NCBI RefSeq assembly: GCF_000473225.1
Contig: NZ_KI421509.1
Coordinates: forward strand, 3,304,868 to 3,368,867
DNA from: Sedimentitalea nanhaiensis DSM 24252
Lineage (GTDB): Bacteria; Pseudomonadota; Alphaproteobacteria; Rhodobacterales; Rhodobacteraceae
Direction of reading: 5' to 3'
DNA length: 64,000 bases
Position 1 is the stretch's first letter. Each line of letters begins with the position of its first letter. The translations under genes were made by a program, and so were the position numbers. Positions 27,972 through 38,610 of this stretch are shown piece by piece. The notes beneath the pieces were generated by a model. It worked only from the letters and a program-made list of their open reading frames with translations, searched no databases and was not told the origin of the DNA.

Positions 27972-29236
27972 ATGCTACCGTCCCTCCTTGAAATCTTCGT
28001 GCTCTGGCACCCGGACGACCAGTAAGGCGCAGAGTTCGCCGAGACGATCTTCGATCACTTCATGGAAGGGCCAACCTTCTCCGGTGTGATCGGCGGCGGT
28101 GTGCAGGTCTCTTTGCGAAGCACGGGATGGGACGGTCCGGGCAGCGTGCCCAGACCTGTCTGTGCCGAAGGCCAAGCCGCGCCGGACGGTATCCGGCCCG
28201 CAAGCTTCGTGGTTGTGGTGCCCTTGCTCGGTACTGAAATGGCGGCGTGTGTCGAAAACGAGAACACACAGTGGCATGGCTATGTAAATGCGATCCGGGA
28301 CTTGCATCAGGCATCGCCCGAACGTGTCGGCGTGTTCCCCTACGCATTGGATGCAGGGGCCACGAACGGCACAAAGCTTCAGGATATTCTGGGGACTTTC
28401 CAATTCGTGGCGGCGGGCAATCCCGACCGGAGCGGCGAAGATGTCAAAAGCATGCTTTGCCGTGACCTGACGCAGGGGCTTGCGCAGTTGGTATCCCCTG
28501 ATGAGATGGACCGATTGACGGTGTTTATCAGCCACACCAAGCGGCACAGCCAGGGGGAAGGTGAAGATGTCGATGCCTTGGTCGATCTGGTGCGGGAGGT
28601 CATCCGCAACACGCGCCTAAACGAGTTCTTCGATGCCAACGACCTGCAACCGGGCACCGCCTGGGATCAGGAACTGCGCGACAAATCCGGTACAAGCGCG
28701 ATGCTCGCGCCGCGCACGGACCTGTATTCCAGCCGGGAATGGTGTCAGCGCGAGGTGGCTATCGCCAAGACGCATGGCATGCCGGTGATCATGATGGATG
28801 CCATCGGCACCGGCGAAGAGCGCGGATCGTTCCTGATGGACCATATGCGGCGGATCGCAGTCAGGAAAGCGGACGGATGCTGGCAACGACAGGACGTCTA
28901 TCGCGCCCTCAATCTCCTGGTCGATGAATGCAGAAGCGCGCGCTCTGGATGCACCAGAAAGAACTCGCTCACGATCACCCTGAACTCGATGTTGCGTGAT
29001 GGGCACCGCATGCACCCGAACCGCTGACTTTGTCGCGCTGGATCGATATCTACCTGGAACATAACGGCGACGTCGGTAGAGATGAGACTGTCCGGATTCT
29101 GCATCCCGATCCGCCGCTGGGTCCCGAAGAGCGGGACGTACTCATGAACCATGCGCGGACAACCCGCCTTGGACGGGAGATCGATACCATGACCCCGCGC
29201 CAGCTTGCGACGAGAGGGGAAAACAGTGGCCGCTGA
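27972..29236 (+). pseudogene. TIR-domain protein, degraded (defence-type)
   Basis: From ATG 27972 the product begins MLPSLLEIFVLWHPDDQ and hits TAA at 28023-28025, after which the frame continues GAEFAETIFDHF. The TIR domain is clear from about 28510: LTVFISHTKRHSQ, FFDANDLQPGTAWDQEL, APRTDLYSSREWCQREV with the glutamate that is catalytic in NAD-cleaving TIRs. Near 28925 a one-base loss moves the frame; it continues ALWMHQKELAHDHPELDVA, meets TGA at 28997, and ends LATRGENSGR at 29236. The N-terminal 150 residues may be a second, diverged TIR-like fold. A shorter product from ATG 28062 would still stop early at 29027. Confidence 0.8.
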
Positions 29237-29839
29237 ACAGCACAGGACCGATCTGCTTTCGGCGGATGCCCTACACGGTAAACAGCTTGGCTTATCGGTA
29301 TCCGACAGTCCCGATCTTGACCGGCTGGGGCTGCTGGATACGCATTTTCGGATGACGCTCGGGGAGTTGGCCCGCACAGTGATCCGCCAGCCGACGAGTG
29401 CTCCCGCTCTCTGACAGGTTTGCGGACCTACGTGACGACCAATACCAGCGCGCGCATAGTCATCGGCGGCAAACGCGCCGGATTCCAGGGTATCATGCCA
29501 GGCATTCTTGAAGAGGTCCTGCTTGCGCTGGAGCGTAAGCAACCGCTGTACTTGGCCGGTGGGTTTGGCGGTGCGACACTGGATGTCATCCGAAATCTTC
29601 GGCCCGGCTACGCAGAATGGTTCCCGCCTGCGTCTGATGCGCCCCCGCCCGATGAGCGGCTTCTCAAAGGCCTTGGGCAGATTGACGAAACTATCGCGGC
29701 TGCTAAGTGGGACGGTTTCGAAAATGGATTGAGCGAGGATGAGAACTGTCTTCAGGCGGCATCCTACCGTCCGAGCGAAATTGCCGCGCTCGGCGGTAAA
29801 GGCATGGGGCGATTACTGGACCCGAAAGGCATGACTTGA
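29226..29839 (+). pseudogene. SLOG-domain protein, internally deleted
   Basis: GTG at 29226 follows GAGAGGGGAA and overlaps the end of the TIR frame, so the two genes formed a coupled pair. The N-terminal part reads LGLSVSDSPDLDRLGLLDTH and LGELARTVI, the first strand and helix of a SLOG Rossmann fold, and stops at 29414. The C-terminal part is in another frame from about 29409: VIGGKRAGFQGIMPGILEEV and PLYLAGGFGGATLDVIRNL, the nucleotide-binding loops. The middle, roughly the region between strands 2 and 4, is missing. The fragment from 29420 could still be translated but would not be a complete SLOG domain. Confidence 0.75.
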
Positions 29840-30236
29840 GAGGTATCCAGTTATAGCGAGCTGACGCAGCCAAGGGAGAGTTTTTTGCTAGCAGCAACCT
29901 GAGTTAAATAGTGAGATTGTAGTCTTTCCGACGCATTGGCAGGGTCAGATCGTAGTCATTCCCACGCTCTACCTTTGCCATCGTGTCGACTGGGAATTTT
30001 AGATTCACAGGGCGCGTGCAGGGGGGAGGTCGGCTTTGTCCGCTATCCGATCGGCTCTCGCCGCGCCGCCACAAGGCTGCTCCGAGCCCAATGTCACGCT
30101 GCGCTGTGATGCGGCTAATGGCCGCTTCTGTCATCGTGTCCTTGTAATTTCGCCCCACAAATCGGCCAGTTTTCTCTTATCAAGGTCGGAAGAGGTGCTA
30201 CAGGCCGATGTTGCCGTTTTGGTATGGAGAATGACT
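29840..30236. other. Unassigned segment with two 20 bp direct repeats
   Basis: No gene is recognised. Two similar 20-mers start at 29915 (GATTGTAGTCTTTCCGACGC) and 29948 (GATCGTAGTCATTCCCACGC), 17 of 20 identical and 33 bases apart. On the minus strand an 84-codon frame (30158 to 29904) ends with the internally repeated NDYDLTL / KDYNLTI, but it matches no family known to me. Confidence 0.4.
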
Positions 30237-30665
30237 ATGGAAACCAATCAATTGCATCGTGGTCGGCTCATCGACCACGTCCAACTTGTCGTACGCGACT
30301 TTAAAGCCAGTCAGGACTTCTACACGGCGGTTCTGGCCGTGTTGGAGATCCCTATCGTGGGAACGCGTGAGGACTTCTTCTGGGCTGACGAACTCGTGGT
30401 ATCCTCTGCTGAAAGCCCAGCGGCGCTTGGCGCTCTGACGGGCCGACACCACCTCGCCTTTCAAGCAAAGGACCGCGCGAGGGTGGATGCCTTTTATCGC
30501 GCGGCGCTGGCCCATGGAGGGCGTGATAACGGCGCGCCCGGTGAGCGGGCCTATCATCCGGGGTATTACGCTGCTTTCGTGCTTGACCCTGACGGAAACA
30601 ACATTGAGGCCGTATACCATGGTGAGGCACAGCGCAGCGTGCCATCGGTAGTGATCGAATTCTAA
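30237..30665 (+). CDS. VOC-family (glyoxalase-like) protein
   Basis: 142-residue protein of the vicinal-oxygen-chelate fold. LIDHVQLVVRDFKASQDFYT at the N-terminus and GYYAAFVLDPDGNNIEAVYH at the C-terminus are the two half-modules, with the metal-type residues H (DHVQ), H (RHHLAF) and E (NIEAVYH). Substrate unknown. The ATG at 30237 is preferred because GGAGA lies six bases upstream; ATG 30231 would have too short a spacing. It is the only apparently intact non-transposase gene in the island. Confidence 0.82.
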   Translation: METNQLHRGRLIDHVQLVVRDFKASQDFYTAVLAVLEIPIVGTREDFFWADELVVSSAESPAALGALTGRHHLAFQAKDRARVDAFYRAALAHGGRDNGAPGERAYHPGYYAAFVLDPDGNNIEAVYHGEAQRSVPSVVIEF

Positions 30666-30834
30666 TACTAAGATCAACACGCGGCTGGTTTGCAGCTTCG
30701 CTCCCGTTCTGAAGAGTCGACACTGAGTTTTGCATGGTGAACGGCGGCAAAGTCCCGCACTGCGGACCCTCCCGTCAACGGCAGCGAAGGGCTGTTTCAC
30801 CATAGAACCCCGAACCTGTCCGTCGTCAGAGGTT

Positions 30835-31467
<633 letters not shown>

Positions 31468-31545
31468 GTTACCGTGCGCCGGTGTCTAGGCGCAAGATCG
31501 GGCGGGATCAAGTGAAAAAATCCCGCCCGTCGCAGATTTGCTGCG

Positions 31546-31872
31546 TCAGTCGTCATCCTCGACAGCGACGTCCGCGATCTCTTCCAGCGAGACATCGTCA
31601 TCGTCGTCGTCGTCTTCCAGGATATCATCGTCCAGATCGACATCGACAGTGTCATCGTCATCCAGAACAGCATCGTCGTCCGGGGCCGCCTTTTGCTTGG
31701 CTTTCACGGTCGCGGCGTCTTCGGAATCGGCGGCGATCATGCGGCCTTTGCCCGCGACGACAACAACCGTTTCGCCCGTATAGGGGCTGACGATGGGGTC
31801 TTTGTTCAGGTCATAAAACCGTTTACCGGTTGTCGGGCACAAACGCTTTGTGCCCCATTCTTCGTTGGGCAT
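31546..31872 (-). CDS. TIGR02300 family (FYDLN acid) protein
   Basis: 108-residue protein typical of alphaproteobacteria. The N-terminal domain MPNEEWGTKRLCPTTGKRFYDLNKDPIVSPYTG has the FYDLN motif and the cysteine of a probable metal-binding knuckle. From residue 66 the protein is dominated by aspartate and glutamate (DDDDTVDVDLDDD, LEDDDDDDD). Function unknown. It lies close to the tRNA on the same strand. Confidence 0.9.
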   Translation of the reverse strand: MPNEEWGTKRLCPTTGKRFYDLNKDPIVSPYTGETVVVVAGKGRMIAADSEDAATVKAKQKAAPDDDAVLDDDDTVDVDLDDDILEDDDDDDDVSLEEIADVAVEDDD

Positions 31873-31975
31873 GTGAATCCCCTTGATTATCTGATGAGTC
31901 GGATCGACGATTCAGGTCGCATGCCATATGAGGTGGGCACTGTCAAAGCCTTAAGCGGTTGAAAGGGACGTGGAC

Positions 31976-32656
31976 ATGGCGGAACATCTGTTGCCCGGTG
32001 CGCCACCAGTGGCGGTGACGTTGCGCCGGTCCGGGCGCGCGCGCCGGATCACCCTGAGAATTTCGCGGCTGGACGGGCAGGTCACGCTTACCCTGCCACC
32101 GGGGGTGCCGGATTCCGAGGCGCTGGCCTTTGCGCGTTCAAAACAGGACTGGATCCGCGATCATCTCGAGGCGCGGGTGGAGCCGACCGATGTCGGCGTC
32201 GGAACCGAAATCCCGATCGAGGGGGCGTTGCACCGCGTGGTGGCCGCGCAGGGACGGCGGGTGACTGTGCGCGAGGGCGAAATTGCGGTGCCCCCCGATG
32301 CCGCCGGACGCCGGTTGGCGGGCTGGCTGCGCGAATTGGCCCGCGACCGGCTGACCGCGGCGTCAGATCACTATGCCGCCGCTCTGGGGCGGCCCTATGC
32401 GCGTATGACCCTGCGCGATACACGGTCGCGCTGGGGCTCGTGCACGTCACGGGGCGCGCTGATGTACTCGTGGCGGCTGATCCTCGCGCCGCCCGAAATC
32501 CTGCGCTATGTCGTCGCCCACGAGGTGTCCCATCTGGCCGAGATGAACCACTCGCCCGCCTTTTGGGCCACGGTGCAGCGCCTGCACGGCCCCTACAGGG
32601 ATCAGCGGCAGTGGCTGCGTCGGCATGGCAACGATCTGCACGGGTTTCGGTTCTGA
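31976..32656 (+). CDS. YgjP-type (DUF45) metal-dependent hydrolase
   Basis: 226-residue protein with the zinc-protease motif HEVSHLAEMNHS near residue 182, preceded by TRSRWGSCTSRG and RLILAPPEILRYVVAHE, all characteristic of the YgjP/DUF45 (M48-like) family. The third ligand is expected in SPAFWATV/MNHS region. Substrate unknown. The ATG at 31976 follows AAAGGGA. It is divergent from the TIGR02300 gene, with a 103 bp gap between them. Confidence 0.85.
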   Translation: MAEHLLPGAPPVAVTLRRSGRARRITLRISRLDGQVTLTLPPGVPDSEALAFARSKQDWIRDHLEARVEPTDVGVGTEIPIEGALHRVVAAQGRRVTVREGEIAVPPDAAGRRLAGWLRELARDRLTAASDHYAAALGRPYARMTLRDTRSRWGSCTSRGALMYSWRLILAPPEILRYVVAHEVSHLAEMNHSPAFWATVQRLHGPYRDQRQWLRRHGNDLHGFRF

Positions 32657-32686
32657 GTCCGACGAGACTTGACCTTGGGGGCGGTT

Positions 32687-33355
32687 GTGATCACAAAAGA
32701 CCCCATGCTGACCACCCGTCCCAACGAACCGACCCTGGTTGCGGCGCATGACCGCGTTTATCGCGCCCTGCGCGCGCGTATCATGCATGGTGACATCGCG
32801 CCCGGTCAGGCACTGACCCTGCGCGGCATCGGCAAGGAATTCGGCGTCTCGATGACCCCGGCCCGCGAAGCCGTGCGGCGTCTGGTGGCCGAAGGCGCGC
32901 TGTTCCTGTCGAGTTCGGGCCGGGTCTCGACCCCCGAACTCAGCCAGGAGCGGATCGAGGAACTGGCCGCCCTGCGCGCCCTGCTCGAGGTTGAACTGGC
33001 CAGCCGCGCCCTGCCGCGCGCCCACATGGCTTTGATCGACCGGTTGCAGACCATCAACGGCACCATTACCGAAACCGTGTCCAACCGTGACGCTGTCGGT
33101 TACATCCGCACCAATCTGGAATTTCACCGTGCGCTGTACCTGCGCGCTCAGGCCCCCGCGATGCTGGCGATGGCCGAAACCGTCTGGCTGCAACTGGGTC
33201 CGACCATGCGGGCGCTTTATGGCCGTTTGCGCCGCACCGAGGCCCCGCATTTCCACAAGCTGATCATCGCTGCGCTCAAGGCCGGAGACGAGCCGGGGCT
33301 GCGTCTGGCGGTGCGCTCGGACGTGACCCAGGGGCTGCGGATGCTGACCGGCTGA
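32687..33355 (+). CDS. GntR-family transcriptional regulator (FCD type)
   Basis: 222-residue regulator. An N-terminal winged helix (VYRALRARIMHGDIAPGQAL, IGKEFGVSMTPAREAVRRLV) is followed by an all-alpha FCD ligand-binding domain (LEFHRALYLRAQAPAML; metal-type residues in NLEFH). GTG at 32687 is chosen because GGGGG lies six bases upstream; ATG at 32705 (MLTTRPNEP) is an alternative. No operator could be placed. It does not clearly control a neighbour. Confidence 0.85.
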   Translation: MITKDPMLTTRPNEPTLVAAHDRVYRALRARIMHGDIAPGQALTLRGIGKEFGVSMTPAREAVRRLVAEGALFLSSSGRVSTPELSQERIEELAALRALLEVELASRALPRAHMALIDRLQTINGTITETVSNRDAVGYIRTNLEFHRALYLRAQAPAMLAMAETVWLQLGPTMRALYGRLRRTEAPHFHKLIIAALKAGDEPGLRLAVRSDVTQGLRMLTG

Positions 33356-33367
33356 CGGGCAAGCAGA

Positions 33368-33393
33368 AAGGCCGCCCAAACGGACGGCCTTTT
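33368..33393 (+). terminator. Terminator after the GntR gene
   Basis: AAGGCCG and CGGCCTT arms with inner CC/GG pairs, followed by TTTTG on the plus strand, in the gap between convergent genes. It probably serves the GntR gene and may act on the minus strand too. Confidence 0.75.
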
Positions 33394-33417
33394 GTCTTCA
33401 CACCGGAAACTGGGCTC

Positions 33418-34107
33418 TCAGGCGGCCTTGCGGCGGCGCGCGGCAAACAGACCGCCAAGTGCCGTCACCAGCATGATACCGGCTGCGGGCAGCGGCACGG
33501 GGGCCAGCTCGGCGGTCACCAGGTTCTGGCTGCGTACCCGGTTCGGGTCGGTATTCAGGCCTTCGAAATAGGTCAGATCCCAAATGCTGGGTCCGGTATA
33601 GGATTCGGCATCGGCCAAGTATGCGTTGGCCTGTGCCTGAACGCCATTATTGGCAGCGGTTTCATAGAACACGCCATCGCCATTGGAGACGCTCCAGTCG
33701 GTGTCATAGACAGCATTCCACAGCGCGACCTGAAAGCCCGCCGATTCAACGGTGCTGTTCAGCGCGGTGTCAAAGCCCGAGTCAAACAGCTTCTGGATCC
33801 GGTTCACACCGCCATTTGCAATCAGATCGGTGCTGTTGCTGAACGGAGTCGCCGTGGGTGCGTAATCATAGGTCTGGCCGGAATAGATCTTGCCAATGAT
33901 ATCCAGGCAAAACACCACAAAGCTGTTCTGGGTGCTGGTGTCCTTCATTTCAAAGGCGCCGGCGGCCCCGTTATAGCCAGGAGCGGTGACATTCACGCTC
34001 TGATTGCCGTTGGTCCAGCCATCGAATTCCAGGGAGAGCGCCGAAGCGCCGTTTGCAGCCACAAAGGTTGCCAGTGCCGCCGCAGCGGCCAATCGCATCG
34101 TCTTCAT
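33418..34107 (-). CDS. VPLPA-CTERM sorting domain protein
   Basis: 229-residue secreted protein. It has an N-terminal signal peptide (MKTMRLAAAAALATFVAANGASA) and a C-terminal sorting signal: VPLPAAGIMLVTALGG followed by LFAARRRKAA, that is motif, hydrophobic helix and basic tail. Such proteins are handled by an exosortase and anchored or released at the cell surface. The middle is polar and rich in N, T and S, with only one evident cysteine (FCLDIIG). No exosortase gene is in this window. Function unknown. Confidence 0.85.
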   Translation of the reverse strand: MKTMRLAAAAALATFVAANGASALSLEFDGWTNGNQSVNVTAPGYNGAAGAFEMKDTSTQNSFVVFCLDIIGKIYSGQTYDYAPTATPFSNSTDLIANGGVNRIQKLFDSGFDTALNSTVESAGFQVALWNAVYDTDWSVSNGDGVFYETAANNGVQAQANAYLADAESYTGPSIWDLTYFEGLNTDPNRVRSQNLVTAELAPVPLPAAGIMLVTALGGLFAARRRKAA

Positions 34108-34404
34108 CGTCAAAATCCAATTCGTTACACATACATGCCGCGCCGATAGATACAATTTGCGCGACTTGCCGAGGTCCATAGGTGAAAGGTTGCCAATCCG
34201 TCAAGAGCCGGGTCGCATGATCCGGTGGCGGCATGATGTCAGAAACGCCGGTTCTGGCCGGAATATGCGGTTTTTTGACGTTTCTTGCCGGGTTTTCCCC
34301 GATTCAAGGGCGACGGGCGATACTTCGAAAAGTTCCGGGGCGGGCGCGGCGTGTAGCGGATGGTGCAACAATCGCTGCGCGCGCCCAGGATTGTCCGCTG
34401 CCAA
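34108..34404. other. Gene-free segment upstream of the VPLPA-CTERM gene
   Basis: No gene recognised in these roughly 300 bases. It should contain the promoter of the VPLPA-CTERM gene and ends at the rplT terminator. Confidence 0.4.
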
Positions 34405-34434
34405 CAAAAAGACCCGCCGGAAATCCGGCGGGTC
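34405..34434 (-). terminator. Rho-independent terminator of rpmI-rplT
   Basis: On the minus strand GACCCGCCGG and CCGGCGGGTC form a 10 bp perfect stem around a four-base loop, followed by TTTTTG. It lies 26 bases after the rplT stop. Confidence 0.92.
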
Positions 34435-34460
34435 CAATTGAGATCGATTCTGTGCCGCCC

Positions 34461-34826
34461 TCAGGCGGTCAGCGCCGCCTGTGCCTTGGCAACGATGGCA
34501 CCGAACGCATCGGGTTCGTGCACGGCCAGATCGGCCAGAACCTTGCGGTCCACTTCGATGCCGGCCAGCGACAGGCCGTTGATAAAGCGGCTGTAGGTCA
34601 GCGCTTCGTCATGGCTGCGCACGGCGGCGTTGATCCGCTGGATCCACAGCGCGCGGAAGTTGCGCTTGCGGTTCTTGCGGTCGCGTGTGGCATACTGGTT
34701 CGCCTTGTCGACCGCCTGGGTCGCGACCTTAAAGGCGCTCTTGCGGCGGCCGTAATAGCCCTTGGCGGCCTTGATGACTTTCTTGTGACGGGCGTGGGTG
34801 ACCACACCGCTTTTTACGCGTGACAT
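34461..34826 (-). CDS. rplT: 50S ribosomal protein L20
   Basis: Early assembly protein of the large subunit that binds 23S rRNA. The 121-residue protein starts [20 protein letters not shown] and has the conserved [13 protein letters not shown] and [20 protein letters not shown] blocks. It follows rpmI after 15 bases in the standard order. infC is not in this position. Confidence 0.98.
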   Translation of the reverse strand: MSRVKSGVVTHARHKKVIKAAKGYYGRRKSAFKVATQAVDKANQYATRDRKNRKRNFRALWIQRINAAVRSHDEALTYSRFINGLSLAGIEVDRKVLADLAVHEPDAFGAIVAKAQAALTA

Positions 34827-34841
34827 ATGTTCAGCCTCCTA

Positions 34842-35042
34842 TCAGCGGTCGTAGGGCATAAAGCCCTTGACGATTTTCGCGTCGGGGGCAGAAAGAGTGG
34901 TGGTTCCACGCGCATCGCGGATGAACTTGCGGGTCCGCTTGATCATCCCGTGGCGCTTGCCGGCCTGGCCGGCCATGACCTTGCCAGTGGCCGTCACCTT
35001 AAAGCGCTTCTTGGCGCTCGATTTCGTCTTCATCTTGGGCAT
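34842..35042 (-). CDS. rpmI: 50S ribosomal protein L35
   Basis: 66-residue basic ribosomal protein. It starts [20 protein letters not shown] and ends with [11 protein letters not shown], both diagnostic. The ATG at 35042 is preceded on the minus strand by GAGGAGACGG, a strong ribosome-binding site, which decides against longer starts. Confidence 0.98.
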   Translation of the reverse strand: MPKMKTKSSAKKRFKVTATGKVMAGQAGKRHGMIKRTRKFIRDARGTTTLSAPDAKIVKGFMPYDR

Positions 35043-35173
35043 TTCCGTCTCCTCGTTCTTGGGTCGGTACAAAACGCGACTCGGCATGCCACTTTGGCCG
35101 GTCGCGCGGTCAGAAGCGCCTGTTACGCAAATCGGATCGGGCTGGCAAGGGGCGCAGGCGGGAAATCGGCCCG

Positions 35174-35204
35174 TTTGCCGGAAAATAACAGGGCTTCCGG
35201 CAAA
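35174..35204 (-). terminator. Hairpin between the pyk unit and rpmI
   Basis: TTTGCCGGAA (35174-35183) and TTCCGGCAAA (35195-35204) form a 10 bp perfect stem with an 11-base loop. It is downstream of the pyk-small membrane protein unit and upstream of rpmI. There is no U-tract, so a terminator or a leader structure for rpmI are both possible. Confidence 0.5.
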
Positions 35205-35280
35205 ACCGGGCATACAGGCGGATTTTGCTGCCCCGCCCCCGGTCAGCGCGGCGGCGGAAACAACGATTGTGACGCGATAT

Positions 35281-35505
35281 CTATGACGCGATGCCCGCGA
35301 TCACGCCCAACACCGTATCCGGGATCTGGTCGATCCGATAGCCGCCGGGCTTGGTGCTGAGCGCGAACAGAATCAACCCGCCCGCAATCAGGATCGTCAG
35401 CGCAGGAGCCCGCGGCGCGCGCCTGCCGCTGATTGCCGACAGGATCGAGGGGATCGAGAATACCCCCACGATCACACCCAGTGTCAGTGCCAGATCCGGT
35501 TCCAT
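35281..35505 (-). CDS. Small predicted membrane protein downstream of pyk
   Basis: 74-residue protein with two hydrophobic segments ([20 protein letters not shown] and [15 protein letters not shown]) separated by a basic loop (GRRAPRAPA). It lies 30 bases after pyk on the same strand and is probably co-transcribed. No domain was recognised; function unknown. Confidence 0.65.
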   Translation of the reverse strand: MEPDLALTLGVIVGVFSIPSILSAISGRRAPRAPALTILIAGGLILFALSTKPGGYRIDQIPDTVLGVIAGIAS

Positions 35506-35535
35506 CGTAACTGTCCCATTTTCGCCTCTGGGGCG

Positions 35536-36981
<1,446 letters not shown>

Positions 36982-37111
36982 CGGCAGACTGCCCCCAATT
37001 TCATATATGTTGTAGCAAACATGTTATCGCAAACATATCGGTGCCGCTTATGGCGCAATTCCCATTTGCAGGCAACTGGCCTAAAGCTGTACGCAACAAA
37101 ATGACAGGCCC

Positions 37112-37846
37112 ATGACATATACCCCATTTTACCTCTACGGCGAAACCCGGCCCAACCGCTGGCTCATCACCTGCGATCACGCAACCAACACCGTGCCACC
37201 GCTGGTGGCGGGCGGCGATCTTGGCCTGCCCCGCGAAGACATGGAGCGCCACATTGCCTATGATGTCGGTGCTTACGGGCTGGCACAGCATCTGGGCGTG
37301 CTGCTGGATGCACCGGTGATCGCATCGAATTTCTCGCGTCTGGTGATCGACCCCAACCGGGGCGAGGACGATCCGACCCTGCTGATGAAACTCTACGACG
37401 GCTCGGTCATACCGGCCAACCGCCACGCCGATGCCGCCGAGATCCAGCGCCGTCTGAACCTGTGCTATCGCCCCTATCACAACGAACTTGCACGCATGGC
37501 CGCGCTGCCCCATGCGGTGATCCTGTCGGTCCACAGCTATACCCGTCAGCTCCGGGGCCGTGAACCGCGCCCTTGGGAGGTTGGCGTACTGTATGCCGAC
37601 GACGACAGGCTGGCGCGCCCGCTGATCGAGCTGCTGGCCGCCGACGGGATGTGTGTCGGCGACAACGAACCCTATTCGGGCCACCTGCCGGGGGATTCGA
37701 TCGACAAGCACGCCATCGCCCAGGGCCGACCCAACGTGCTGATCGAGCTGCGCAACGACCTGATCGCCGATGACGCCGGGCAAAGGCAGTGGGCGGACCG
37801 TCTGGCCCCGATCCTGACGGCGGCGCTGACGGCGGCGGCGATCTGA
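37112..37846 (+). CDS. N-formylglutamate amidohydrolase family protein
   Basis: 244-residue member of the HutG-like N-formylglutamate amidohydrolase family, which releases formate or ammonia from N-acylated amino acids. The metal-binding region is ITCDHATNTVP near residue 22, with ASNFSRLVIDPNR and ILSVHSYTRQL supplying further conserved residues. No histidine utilisation genes are nearby, so the physiological substrate is uncertain. A 130 bp intergenic region with pyk holds divergent promoters. Confidence 0.85.
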   Translation: MTYTPFYLYGETRPNRWLITCDHATNTVPPLVAGGDLGLPREDMERHIAYDVGAYGLAQHLGVLLDAPVIASNFSRLVIDPNRGEDDPTLLMKLYDGSVIPANRHADAAEIQRRLNLCYRPYHNELARMAALPHAVILSVHSYTRQLRGREPRPWEVGVLYADDDRLARPLIELLAADGMCVGDNEPYSGHLPGDSIDKHAIAQGRPNVLIELRNDLIADDAGQRQWADRLAPILTAALTAAAI

Positions 37847-37969
37847 TCGACCGCCATGGGCGCGGTGCGGATCCCGATGCCAGATCCCGGCGTCGCTTGT
37901 TTCGCGCAACCGCCCACGCCATATTTCGGGCAGGCAGGTCCATTTGCTGCCCGAAACCGGAGGTTTGAA

Positions 37970-38209
37970 ATGACTGTGGAAACCCTGACAACGTTCTTCG
38001 GCTGGATGGCGGTTCTGAACATCGCTTATCTGACCCTGGCGGCCCTGGCTCTTCTGGGGGTGCAGAACTGGGTGCTTGGCATCCATCAACGCATGTTCCC
38101 CGTGGACGAAACCGACCTCAGACTCGCCTATTTCACCTGGCTCGGAAACTACAAGATCGCGGCGATGGTGTTCAGCATCGTGCCTTATGTCGCGCTCAGA
38201 CTGATGTAG
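37970..38209 (+). CDS. Small membrane protein (DUF6868-like)
   Basis: 79-residue protein with two hydrophobic segments (GWMAVLNIAYLTLAALALLG and IAAMVFSIVPYVALRLM) around a charged loop (HQRMFPVDETDLRLAYFTW). The length and the AYFTWLGNYKIA...VPYVALRLM ending resemble the DUF6868 family. The ATG at 37970 follows CCGGAGG. Function unknown. Confidence 0.65.
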   Translation: MTVETLTTFFGWMAVLNIAYLTLAALALLGVQNWVLGIHQRMFPVDETDLRLAYFTWLGNYKIAAMVFSIVPYVALRLM

Positions 38210-38213
38210 ACAG

Positions 38214-38233
38214 GCCCGGTTGCCCAACCGGGC
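38214..38233 (+). terminator. Hairpin after the small membrane protein gene
   Basis: GCCCGGTTG and CAACCGGGC form a near-perfect stem with a very short loop just after the stop codon. No T-run follows, so it is a weak or partial terminator. Confidence 0.45.
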
Positions 38234-38287
38234 AGGGCGTTCACAAACGTCTTGCCCCTCCCGCTGTATTGCAAAAGGATCACCGCC

Positions 38288-38602
38288 ATGGATGAACAAA
38301 CCGAAATCGAACTTCAGGCCGCCGCGTTTCGTCGCCTGCAAAAACATCTGATGCAGGATCGCACCGATGTTCAGAACATCGACCTGATGAATCTGGCCGG
38401 GTTCTGCCGCAATTGCCTGTCGCGCTGGTACCAGGAAGCCGCCGCCGAAAAGGGTATCGACATCGGCAAAGAGGCCGCGCGCGAACATTTCTACGGAATG
38501 ACCATGGCCGAGTGGAAAGCAACCTATCAGACCGACGCCAGCCCGCAGCAGCAGGCCGACTTCAAGGTGTCCTTTGCCGAGAATGTCACCGGCAAGGACT
38601 GA
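38288..38602 (+). CDS. DUF1244 family protein
   Basis: 104-residue soluble protein with the family core MNLAGFCRNCLSRWYQEAA and YGMTMAEWKATYQ. The two cysteines of CRNC are conserved in DUF1244. A member structure is helical, but no function is known. The ATG at 38288 starts MDEQTEIELQAA. Confidence 0.87.
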   Translation: MDEQTEIELQAAAFRRLQKHLMQDRTDVQNIDLMNLAGFCRNCLSRWYQEAAAEKGIDIGKEAAREHFYGMTMAEWKATYQTDASPQQQADFKVSFAENVTGKD

Positions 38603-38610
38603 CGGCCGGT

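Noticed and set aside
28062..29027. A 321-codon frame that looks like an intact TIR gene
   Set aside because: Family-like sequence continues both upstream of ATG 28062 beyond a TAA and downstream in another frame, so it is part of a broken longer gene.
27972..29839. Complete Thoeris system
   Set aside because: No SIR2 (ThsA-type) or other effector is present and both remaining genes are broken.
29904..30158. An 84-codon minus-strand frame in the island
   Set aside because: Has a curious internal repeat but no recognised family; reported as an observation and not as a gene.
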